Assembly: GCA_035456465.1 (NCBI GenBank) | Contig: DATIDD010000043.1 | Span: 1-64,000, forward strand | Source of the DNA: DATHTC01 sp035456465 | GTDB lineage: Bacteria; Actinomycetota; Thermoleophilia; Gaiellales; Gaiellaceae | Reading direction: 5' to 3' | DNA length: 64,000 bases | In this document: positions 32,966 to 40,261 of the stretch, piece by piece | Position numbering within the stretch: the first letter of the stretch is position 1 | Layout of the letters: every line of letters starts with the position of its first letter | Notes under the pieces: model-generated | What the model was told of the DNA's origin: nothing | What the model saw: only the letters and a program-made list of their open reading frames with translations | The model's database searches: none | Translations under genes and position numbers: made by a program

Positions 32966-34102
32966 GTGCGCACGACGGATCGACGCGCGGCGGTCGCGGC
33001 GCTCGCGCTCGGGGCCGGCGTCACCTGGAACATCTCGAACGTCGGCGCCGTCGCCGATCCGCTCGCCGACGCGTACGGCATCTCCCTCGCGGCCGTCGGG
33101 CTGCTGACGACGGCGCTGTTCCTGACCCACCTCGGCTCGCAGATCCCCGGCGGGCGGGCGTCCGATCGCTGGGGGGCGCGGCGCGTCGGCCTCGTCGCGC
33201 TGGCCGCGTGCGTCGCCGGGAACGCGCTCGCGCTCGTCGCGCCGAATCCGTGGCTCGCGGGGGCCGGCCGGCTCGTCACCGGCGTCGGCAGCGGGGCCGG
33301 GTTCGTCGCGGGAGCCGACTACATCCGCGCGAGCGGCGGCTCGGCGTTCCTCCAGGGGCTCTACGGCGCCTTCACCATGGGCGGCGGCGGTCTCGCCATC
33401 GCGGTGACGCCGCAGCTCGTCGGCCCGCTCGGCTGGCGCGCGCCCTACTGGTCGGCGCTCGCCGCCGCGCTCGTGACGGCGGCCGTCCTCGCCGTCGCGC
33501 CCCGGGACCGGCGCCACGGCCCGGCGCGGCCCGGCCTCGTCGCCGACCGGCGCCTCGCGCGACTCGGAATCCTCCACGGCGCGACCTTCGGCCTCTCCGT
33601 CGTGGCCGCGAACTGGGTGGTGCCGCTGCTGGAGCGCCACGGCGAGCCGCGGGGGCTCGCGGCCGTGCTCGGCGCGCTTCTCCTCCTCGCCGGGATCGTC
33701 ACCCGGCCGGTCGGCGGGATGCTGCTGCGTGGCCACGCGGAACGGGGGAGGATCGAGGTCGTGGTCAGCCTCGTCGCCCTCGGCACCGGCTTCCTCCTGC
33801 TCGCGCTGCCGCTGCCGTCGGCGCTGCTGGGCTGCGCGGCGCTGCTCGCCGGCCTCGCCGCGGGCCTGCCCTTCGCCTTCGTCTTCACCGGCGCCCAGCG
33901 GCTGCGTCCCGACGCCCCGGGCGCCGCGATCGGCTTCGTCAACTCGTTCGCAATCGTGGTCGTCGTCGCCGGCACGCCCCTGCTCGGGCTCACGTTCTCG
34001 CTGCCCGGCGAGGGCAGGCTGGGGTTCGCAGCGGCGGCGGCATGCTGCGCCGCTGCGCTCCTCGTCGTGCCGCGCTTGCACGATCGAGCGGCCACGGAGT
34101 AG
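32966..34102 (+). CDS. Major facilitator superfamily transporter
   Basis: A 378-residue transporter with about 12 hydrophobic helices. The loop after helix 2 has the MFS motif in the form GGRASDRWGARRVGLVAL (residues 62-79). The N-terminal half has VGLLTTALFLTHLGSQIPGG and the second half VVAANWVVPLLERHG and GLPFAFVFTGAQRLRPDAPGAAIGFVNS. It resembles cyanate/NarK-like permeases, but the substrate is not deducible. Two operator-like palindromes lie upstream, suggesting tight control. It precedes a GntR regulator and a catabolic gene run on the same strand, so uptake of the same unknown substrate is a reasonable guess. Confidence 0.88.
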   Translation: MRTTDRRAAVAALALGAGVTWNISNVGAVADPLADAYGISLAAVGLLTTALFLTHLGSQIPGGRASDRWGARRVGLVALAACVAGNALALVAPNPWLAGAGRLVTGVGSGAGFVAGADYIRASGGSAFLQGLYGAFTMGGGGLAIAVTPQLVGPLGWRAPYWSALAAALVTAAVLAVAPRDRRHGPARPGLVADRRLARLGILHGATFGLSVVAANWVVPLLERHGEPRGLAAVLGALLLLAGIVTRPVGGMLLRGHAERGRIEVVVSLVALGTGFLLLALPLPSALLGCAALLAGLAAGLPFAFVFTGAQRLRPDAPGAAIGFVNSFAIVVVVAGTPLLGLTFSLPGEGRLGFAAAAACCAAALLVVPRLHDRAATE

Positions 34103-34117
34103 AGTCCGCAGCGGTCT

Positions 34118-34132
34118 GCTTGTCTGACAAGC
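34118..34132. promoter_or_regulatory. FadR/GntR-type operator overlapping the regulator's start codon
   Basis: A perfect 7-bp inverted repeat around a single base: GCTTGTC, T, GACAAGC. Its core TTGTCTGACAA matches the FadR-subfamily consensus TNGTNNNACNA exactly. The TTG start of the GntR gene (34120) lies inside it, so binding by the encoded protein would block its own expression. Confidence 0.75.
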
Positions 34133-34836
34133 TGACATACGGCCGCATCGAACGGCGCAAGACGTACGAGCTCGTCGCAGAACGGCTGCTCGAGCAGATC
34201 CGGGCCCAGACGTTGCGGCCCGGAGACGCGGTCCCGCCGGAGCGCGAGCTCGTCCAGTCGTACGGCGTCGGTCGCTCCTCCGTGCGCGAGGCGCTGCGCA
34301 TGCTCGAGTCGAGAGGCCTGATCGAGAGCCGCGGCAACGGCGCCTTCGCCGTCGCCGAGCTGTCGAACCCGCTGAACGCGTCGCTCGACCTGCTGCTCTC
34401 CTCCGACGCCGCCGACTACAGCGAGCTGTTCGAGGTGCGCCGGATCCTCGAGGGTGCGGCCGCCGCGCTCGCGGCCTCCCGCCGCACCCGCGCCCAGGTC
34501 GCCGCGATGGAGGCGTCCGTGGACGCGATGGAGGCCGGGTTGGGCTCCGAGCAGCAGTTCATCGACAACGACCTGCGCTTCCACCTCGTCGTCGCGGAGG
34601 CGACCCACAACCGCGTCGTCGTCCACCTGATGGAGGCGATCCGGTCGCTGCTCCACCGCTCGCTGTCCTCCAGCTACCACATCGCCGGCAGCCCGGAGCG
34701 CGCCGTCGAGATGCACCGGCTGATCCTCGAGGCGATCGCGGCGAAGCGGCCGGAGGAGGCGCGGCAGCGCATGCAGGAGCACGTCGCGCGCGTCGAGCGC
34801 GACATCACCGGACGGGCCGCGAGGAAGGGCAGCTAG
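34120..34836 (+). CDS. GntR-family (FadR subfamily) transcriptional regulator
   Basis: A 238-residue regulator. The winged helix-turn-helix spans about 10-78 (TYELVAERLLEQI, PGDAVPPERELVQSYGVGRSSVREALRMLESRGLIESRGNG). The C-terminal FCD helical domain spans about 95-230 (ELFEVRRILEGAAAALAA, FHLVVAEATHN, EMHRLILEAIAAKRPEEARQRM). FCD domains usually bind carboxylic acids through a metal. No ATG or GTG exists near the domain start; TTG 34120 is the only good start and lies in a perfect GntR operator, pointing to autoregulation. It begins 17 bases after the MFS gene and heads a long catabolic gene run. Confidence 0.9.
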   Translation: MSDKLTYGRIERRKTYELVAERLLEQIRAQTLRPGDAVPPERELVQSYGVGRSSVREALRMLESRGLIESRGNGAFAVAELSNPLNASLDLLLSSDAADYSELFEVRRILEGAAAALAASRRTRAQVAAMEASVDAMEAGLGSEQQFIDNDLRFHLVVAEATHNRVVVHLMEAIRSLLHRSLSSSYHIAGSPERAVEMHRLILEAIAAKRPEEARQRMQEHVARVERDITGRAARKGS

Positions 34837-34838
34837 GC

Positions 34839-35732
34839 GTGGCGACGGTCGGGTTCGTGGGCCTCGGCGTGATGGGCGGCGGGATCGCGGGGCGGCTGCT
34901 CGCGGCCGGGCACACCGTCCACGGCTACAACCGCACGCGCGAGAAGGCGGCGCCGCTCGTCGAGCGCGGGCTCGTGCCGCGCGAGTCGCCGCGCGAGGTC
35001 GCCGAGGCTGCGGACGTCGTCTTCAGCATGGTCACGAACGTCGCCGCGCTGCGTGCGGTGGCAGAGGGGCCCGACGGGATCCTCGCCGGCCTCGGCCCGG
35101 GGAAGGTGTGGGTCGACATGTCCACGGCCGCCCCGGCCGTCAGCCGCGAGCTCGCAGAGCGCGTGCGCGGGCTCGGCGCCGACATGGTCGACGCGCCCGT
35201 CTCGGGCAGCGTGAGCACCCTCGAGGAGGGGCGGCTCTCGATCATGGCCGGCGGCACCGCGGAGACGTTCGCGCGGGTCGAGCCGCTGCTGCTCGACGTC
35301 GGGCCGGTCGTCCGCCACGTCGGCCGCAACGGGCAGGCGCTGCTGCTGAAGATCGCGATCAACCTCAGTCTCCACGTCCAGATGACCGCGTTCTCGGAGG
35401 GGCTGCTGCTCGCCGAGAAGGACGGGATCGACCGGGAGGTGGCGGTCGAGGCGATGCTGAGCTCGGTGATCGCCTCGCCGATGCTCAAGTATCGCGGCCC
35501 GTTCGTGCTCGAGCAGCCGGAGGAGGCCTGGTTCGACGTGAACATGATGCAAAAGGACATGCTCCTGGCGCTCGAGGCGGGGCGGGAGCTCGACGTCCCC
35601 ATGCCGACGACCGCGGCGTCGAACGAGCTGCTCACCGCGGCGCGGGCCATGGGCCTCGCCGACCGCGACTTCGCGATCGTCTACGAGGTGCTCGCGCGGA
35701 TGGCCGGCCGCGAGGAGGCGGCGCGGCGATGA
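34839..35732 (+). CDS. Beta-hydroxyacid dehydrogenase (3-hydroxyisobutyrate/tartronate-semialdehyde family)
   Basis: A 297-residue NAD(P)-dependent dehydrogenase. Elements are the Rossmann motif GFVGLGVMGGGIAGRLLAAGH (5-25), with N31/R32 (YNRT) suggesting NADP preference, the substrate-binding DAPVSGS (118-124) and the catalytic lysine K171 in LLLKIAINLSL. The family oxidises or reduces 3-hydroxyisobutyrate, tartronate semialdehyde, gamma-hydroxybutyrate and related acids. It starts at GTG 34839, two bases after the GntR gene, and its stop overlaps the E1alpha start (ATGA). A paralogue lies at 59765-60646. Confidence 0.9.
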   Translation: MATVGFVGLGVMGGGIAGRLLAAGHTVHGYNRTREKAAPLVERGLVPRESPREVAEAADVVFSMVTNVAALRAVAEGPDGILAGLGPGKVWVDMSTAAPAVSRELAERVRGLGADMVDAPVSGSVSTLEEGRLSIMAGGTAETFARVEPLLLDVGPVVRHVGRNGQALLLKIAINLSLHVQMTAFSEGLLLAEKDGIDREVAVEAMLSSVIASPMLKYRGPFVLEQPEEAWFDVNMMQKDMLLALEAGRELDVPMPTTAASNELLTAARAMGLADRDFAIVYEVLARMAGREEAARR

Positions 35733-36718
35733 CGACCGGCGCCCCCCAGACGGCGACGCCCGCGCCCGCGCTGGCGCTGCGGATGTACGAGCAGATGCGC
35801 CGCATCCGCATCTTCGAGGAGCACGTCAACGAGCTCTACCGCGGCGCCAAGATGCCCGGCCTCGCGCACCTCTACGCCGGCGAGGAGGCGGTCGCCGTCG
35901 GCGTCTGCGAGGCGCTCCGGACGGACGACTACATCACGAGCACGCACCGGGGCCACGGCCACTGCCTGGCGAAGGGCGCCGACGCGCGGCTGATGTTCCT
36001 CGAGCTGCTCGGGAAGGAGGGCGGCTACAACCGCGGCAAGGGCGGCTCGATGCACATCGCCGACTTCGCCAACGGCAACCTCGGAGCGAACGCGATCGTC
36101 GGCGGCTCGGCCGGGATCGCCACGGGCGCCGCGTTCTCCGCCAGGGCGCGCGGCACCGACCAGGTCGCCGTGTGCTTCTTCGGCGAGGGCGCGCTCGGCC
36201 AGGGGCTGCTCTACGAGGTGATGAACATGGCCGCCCTGTGGAAGCTGCCGGTCGTCTACGTCTGCGAGAACAACCTCTACAACGAGTACACGCACTGGTC
36301 GGAGACGACGGCCGGCGAGATCCTCGCACGCCCCGCGGCGTTCGGGATCCCCGCCGAGGAGGTCGACGGCCAGGACGTCGTCGCGGTCCACTCCGCCGCC
36401 TCGCGCGCGGTCGCGCGCGCCCGCGCCGGCGAGGGGCCGTCCTTCCTCGCCTGTCCGACCTACCGCTACCACGGCCACCATGTCGGCGACGTCGACCGCA
36501 GCTACTACCGGAGCGCCGAGGAGGAGTCGCGGTGGCGGGGCGAGCGCGACCCGATCGCGCTCCACGCCGAGCGGCTGCTGGCCGACGGCTCGGCCGACCG
36601 CGAGACGCTCGAGCGCGTCGACCGCGAGCTCCAGGACGAGGTCGCCGAAGCAGCGCGCGTGGCGCTCGAGGCGCCGTTCCCCGACCCGAGCGAGGTCACC
36701 CAGCATGTCTACGCCTAG
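35729..36718 (+). CDS. Thiamine-dependent 2-oxoacid (pyruvate/acetoin-type) dehydrogenase E1 alpha
   Basis: A 329-residue E1 alpha subunit. It contains the HRGHGH loop (73-78), KGGSMH (104-109) and the thiamine-pyrophosphate-binding segment GEGALGQG...ENN (152-182). The length is that of acetoin or pyruvate dehydrogenase E1 alpha and shorter than branched-chain E1 alpha. It works as an alpha2beta2 tetramer with the next gene, decarboxylating a 2-oxoacid or cleaving acetoin and loading the lipoyl group of E2. Start and stop overlap its neighbours. The true substrate is unknown; the surrounding dehydrogenases argue for a specialised catabolic role. Confidence 0.92.
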   Translation: MTTGAPQTATPAPALALRMYEQMRRIRIFEEHVNELYRGAKMPGLAHLYAGEEAVAVGVCEALRTDDYITSTHRGHGHCLAKGADARLMFLELLGKEGGYNRGKGGSMHIADFANGNLGANAIVGGSAGIATGAAFSARARGTDQVAVCFFGEGALGQGLLYEVMNMAALWKLPVVYVCENNLYNEYTHWSETTAGEILARPAAFGIPAEEVDGQDVVAVHSAASRAVARARAGEGPSFLACPTYRYHGHHVGDVDRSYYRSAEEESRWRGERDPIALHAERLLADGSADRETLERVDRELQDEVAEAARVALEAPFPDPSEVTQHVYA

Positions 36719-37730
36719 CGTGCGCACGCTCCCGACGGGGCACGAGGGGACGCGGGAGATCTCGCTCGCCCAGGCGGTCAACGAGGCGCTCGCGGAGGAG
36801 CTCCGCCGCGACCCGGCGGTGTTCGTCGTCGGCGAGGACGTCGCCGAGGCCGGCACGCCGTTCAAGGTCATGTCGGGGCTCGTCCAGGAGTTCGGGCCGG
36901 AGCGCGTCCTCGACTCGCCGATCTCCGAGGCCGGGATCGCGGGTATCGGCCTCGGCGCCGCGATGACGGGGATGCGTCCGGTGGTCGACATCATGTTCGG
37001 CGACTTCCTCACGCTCGTGATGGACCAGCTCGTGAACCAGGCGGCGAAGGTCCACTACATGTCCGGCGGCGCGTTGAAGGCGCCGCTCACGCTCCGGACC
37101 ACGCTCGGCGCCACGCGGCGCTCCGCCGCCCAGCACAGCCAAAGCCTCCACGCCTGGGTCGCGCACGTGCCCGGCCTCAAGGTGGCGCTCCCGGCGACGC
37201 CGCACGACGCGAAGGGCCTGCTGAAGACGGCGATCCGGGACGACAATCCCGTCGTCTTCTTCGAGGACAAGATGATGTTCGCGACGAAGGGCCCCGTCCC
37301 CGACGGCGAGTACACGATCCCGTTCGGGGTGGCGGACGTGAAGCGCGAGGGCGAGGACGTGACCCTCGTCGCGACGAGCTCGATGGTGTACGTCGCGCTC
37401 GCCGCGGCCGACCTGCTCGCCGAGCACGGGGTCTCCGCGGAGGTCGTCGACCCGCGCACGCTCGTGCCCCTCGACCGGGAGACGCTCGCCGCGTCGGCGC
37501 GCAAGACGGGCCGTGCGATCGTCGTCGACGAGGGGCACCGGAGCTACGGCGCCTCGGCGGAGCTCGCCGCCGCGCTCGCGGAGGACGCCTTCTACCACCT
37601 CGACGCGCCGGTGCTGCGCGCGGCCGCGATGGACGTGCCGGTGCCGTTCTCGCCGGTGCTCGAGGATCAGACCGTGCCGACGCCCGAGAGCCTCTCGGCG
37701 CTCGCGCTGTCACTCGTCGGAAAGGGCTAG
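36705..37730 (+). CDS. Thiamine-dependent 2-oxoacid dehydrogenase E1 beta
   Basis: A 341-residue E1 beta subunit beginning at ATG 36705, which overlaps the E1 alpha coding region by 14 bases. Conserved parts are ISLAQAVNEALAEELRRDPAVFVVGEDVAEAGTPFKVM, the DSPISEAGIAGIGLGAAMTG segment and the C-terminal transketolase domain with EVVDPRTLVPLDRETL and VVDEGHRSYGASAE. All fit pyruvate/acetoin-type E1 beta. It completes the thiamine active site with E1 alpha. Three bases separate its stop from an M24-family gene, an unusual insertion between E1 and E2. Confidence 0.93.
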   Translation: MSTPSVRTLPTGHEGTREISLAQAVNEALAEELRRDPAVFVVGEDVAEAGTPFKVMSGLVQEFGPERVLDSPISEAGIAGIGLGAAMTGMRPVVDIMFGDFLTLVMDQLVNQAAKVHYMSGGALKAPLTLRTTLGATRRSAAQHSQSLHAWVAHVPGLKVALPATPHDAKGLLKTAIRDDNPVVFFEDKMMFATKGPVPDGEYTIPFGVADVKREGEDVTLVATSSMVYVALAAADLLAEHGVSAEVVDPRTLVPLDRETLAASARKTGRAIVVDEGHRSYGASAELAAALAEDAFYHLDAPVLRAAAMDVPVPFSPVLEDQTVPTPESLSALALSLVGKG

Positions 37731-37732
37731 GG

Positions 37733-39070
37733 ATGGGACTGAGGACATACGGCACGAACGCGGTCGACTGGGAGCAGCGCGCCGACCTCGACCGGCTGCG
37801 GCGCGAGCGGCTGGCGCGCGCGAAGGCCGGCCTTGCACGCTCCGAGCTCGGCGCCCTCCTCTGCTTCGACATGGCGAACATCCGCTACCTGACCGCGACC
37901 CACATCGGCACGTGGGCGATCGACAAGCTGATCCGCTTCTGCCTGCTGCCACAGGGCGACGAGCCGATCATGTGGGACTTCGGCTCCGCGGCGCGCCACC
38001 ACAAGCTCTACAACCCGTGGCTCGGCGACGAGCGCTCGCGGGCGGGGATCTCGACCCTGCGCGGCTCGGTGAAGGGGCGCGCGGAGGCGGTCGCCGAGAA
38101 GATCCACGCCGAGCTCGCGGAGCGCGACCTGCTCGGCGAGCCGCTCGGCGTCGACGTCGTCGAGCTGCCGGTGCTGCGGGCGCTGGAGCAGGCGGGGATC
38201 GAGGTCGTCGACGGCCAGGCGCTGCTGCAGGACGTCCGCAAGCTGAAGACCGAGGACGAGATCACGCTGCTCAACACGGCGTGCGCGATGGTCGACGCCG
38301 CCTACGACGAGCTGTTCCGCGCGATGCGCCCTGGGATGCGCGAGAACGACTGCGTCGCGCTCGTCAACCGCGTCCTCTACGAGCTCGGGTCGGAGCACGT
38401 CGAGGGGGTGAACGCGATCTCCGGGGAGCGCTGCAGCCCGCACCCGCACGTGTTCACCGACCGGATGCTGCGGCCCGGCGACCCGGCGTACTTCGACATC
38501 CTCCACGCCTACAACGGCTACCGCACGTGCTACTACCGCACGTTCGCCGTGGGGAGCGCGTCCCGCGCGCAGGTGGACGCGTACAAGCGCTGCCGCGACA
38601 TCCTCGACCAGGCGATCGCGATGATCCGCCCGGGCGTGAGCACGGCGGACGTCGTCGCGACCTTCCCGGAGGCGCAGGAGTTCGGCTTCCCGGACGAGGA
38701 GGCGGCGTTCGCGCTCCAGTACGGCCACGGCGTCGGCCTCTCGATCTGGGAGAAGCCGATCTTCAGCCGGCTCGTCTCGTTCGACCATCCCGAGACGATC
38801 GAGGAGGGGATGGTGTTCGCGCTCGAGACGTTCTGGCCCGCCACGGACGGCTGGTCGGCCGCGCGGATCGAGGAGCAGCTCGTCGTCACCGCGGACGGCT
38901 GCGAGGTGATCACGCGCTTCCCGGCGGAGGAGCTGCTCGTCGCCGGCGGCGGCCACTTCACCGTGGGCGGCCCCCTGCCGGGCGTCCGCGAGGCACAGTC
39001 GAACCTCAACAACCCCACCGTCGGCGCCGTCGTCGCGTCGGCGGCGTACGAGGGGGTGCACGTCGACTGA
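37733..39070 (+). CDS. M24 (pita-bread fold) family protein with one altered metal ligand
   Basis: A 445-residue protein with the creatinase N-terminal domain followed by an M24 domain. Of the five usual dinuclear-metal ligands, D255 (YFDILHAY), H332 (GHGVGLS), E365 (FALETFW) and E380 (RIEEQLVV) are visible. The second aspartate position, 11-12 residues after D255, is occupied by aromatic residues (CYYRTF). From memory the first half (AVDW, FDMANIRYLT, IMWDFGS, YNPWL) also recalls the M24-type DMSP lyase DddP, but the altered ligand argues against naming it so. Peptidase, hydrolase or lyase activity are all open. It is sandwiched between E1 beta and E2, whose start overlaps its stop. Confidence 0.85.
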   Translation: MGLRTYGTNAVDWEQRADLDRLRRERLARAKAGLARSELGALLCFDMANIRYLTATHIGTWAIDKLIRFCLLPQGDEPIMWDFGSAARHHKLYNPWLGDERSRAGISTLRGSVKGRAEAVAEKIHAELAERDLLGEPLGVDVVELPVLRALEQAGIEVVDGQALLQDVRKLKTEDEITLLNTACAMVDAAYDELFRAMRPGMRENDCVALVNRVLYELGSEHVEGVNAISGERCSPHPHVFTDRMLRPGDPAYFDILHAYNGYRTCYYRTFAVGSASRAQVDAYKRCRDILDQAIAMIRPGVSTADVVATFPEAQEFGFPDEEAAFALQYGHGVGLSIWEKPIFSRLVSFDHPETIEEGMVFALETFWPATDGWSAARIEEQLVVTADGCEVITRFPAEELLVAGGGHFTVGGPLPGVREAQSNLNNPTVGAVVASAAYEGVHVD

Positions 39071-40257
39071 TGCCGACGGACGTGATCATGCCGATGCTCG
39101 GGATGAACCAGGAGACGGGGAAGGTGCTCCGCTGGCTCAAGGCCGAGGGCGAGGTCGTGGCCAAGGGCGAGGCGCTCGCCGAGGTCGAGACCGACAAGGT
39201 CACCGTCGAGGTGGAGGCGCCGGCCGACGGCGTGCTCGGCCCGCGGTCGCCCGAGGGCGAGGACGTCCCGGTCGGCGAGGCGTTCGCGCTGATCCTCGCG
39301 CCGGGCGAGGAGTCGCCCGCGGGCGTCGACGGCGCCTCCCGGGCACGCGCCGACATGGCGGCGGCCCCCGCCGGGAACGGCCCGGCACCCGTCGAGGCTC
39401 CGCCGGCCGCCGCCGCCGGCCGCCGGCCGCTGGCCTCGCCGAAGGCACGACGGATCGCGGCGGAGCGCGGGATCGAGCTCGCGGGAGTCGCCGGCTCCGG
39501 TCCCCACGGCGCCGTGCTCGCCTCGGACGTCGAGGCAGGACCGCCGGCGGCCACGCCCGCAGCCCCCCAGGCGGTCCCGGCCGCGGCGCTCGAGGTGGGC
39601 GCCGTGTGGGAGCGGATGGCGCACCGGCTGACGGCGAGCTGGCAGTCCGTGCCGCACTTCTTCCTCCTCCGCGAGGTCGACGCCGGGCGGCTGCAGGCCT
39701 GGCGCGAGGCGCTGCGCGCGAAGCCGGGCTACGAGGCGCTGACGGTCACCGACCTGCTCGTGAAGCTGTGCGCTGCGGCGCTCGCCGAGCATCCGCGCGT
39801 GAACGCGTCCTGGCAGGACGGGCGGCTCGTCGCCCATGACGGAATCGACGTCGGCGTCGCCGTCGCGACCGGAGACGCGCTGATCGTCCCGGTCGTCCAC
39901 GGCGCCGACCGGCTCGGCTTGCAGGAGATCGGGGCGGAGCGCAGCCGGCTCGTCGAGGCCGCTCGCAGCGGGCGCCTCCGCCCCGAGGACGTGCAGGGCG
40001 GCACGTTCACGATCTCCAACCTCGGGATGTACGGCGTCGACGCGTTCCTCGCGATCGTCAACGCACCGCAGGCGGCGATCCTCGCCGTCGGGCGGATCGT
40101 CGACCGGGTCGTCGCGGTGGACGGCGCGCCCGCCGTGCGTCCGATGATGACGCTCGCGCTGTCGTTCGACCACCGCGTGGTCGACGGCGCGCGCGGCGCC
40201 GAGTTCCTCGACACGCTCGCCGGGCTCGTGGAGGAGCCGGCGGCACTCGTGAGGTGA
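39070..40257 (+). CDS. Dihydrolipoamide acyltransferase E2
   Basis: A 395-residue E2 with one lipoyl domain (about 1-77, lipoylated K43 in ETDKVTVE). An alanine/proline-rich linker leads to a peripheral-subunit-binding domain (about 123-160, LASPKARRIAAERGIEL and GSGPHGAVLASDV). The acyltransferase domain contains the catalytic H368 and D372 in FDHRVVDGARG. It accepts the acyl group from E1 and transfers it to CoA. Its ATG overlaps the M24 stop (TGATG). No dihydrolipoamide dehydrogenase (E3) is present in the window, so E3 must be shared with other complexes. Confidence 0.93.
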   Translation: MPTDVIMPMLGMNQETGKVLRWLKAEGEVVAKGEALAEVETDKVTVEVEAPADGVLGPRSPEGEDVPVGEAFALILAPGEESPAGVDGASRARADMAAAPAGNGPAPVEAPPAAAAGRRPLASPKARRIAAERGIELAGVAGSGPHGAVLASDVEAGPPAATPAAPQAVPAAALEVGAVWERMAHRLTASWQSVPHFFLLREVDAGRLQAWREALRAKPGYEALTVTDLLVKLCAAALAEHPRVNASWQDGRLVAHDGIDVGVAVATGDALIVPVVHGADRLGLQEIGAERSRLVEAARSGRLRPEDVQGGTFTISNLGMYGVDAFLAIVNAPQAAILAVGRIVDRVVAVDGAPAVRPMMTLALSFDHRVVDGARGAEFLDTLAGLVEEPAALVR

Positions 40258-40261
40258 GGCG

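Noticed and set aside
37733..39070. Naming the M24 protein a DMSP lyase (DddP)
   Set aside because: N-terminal resemblance is from memory, and one of the metal-binding aspartates of DddP is replaced here, so only the M24 family is claimed.
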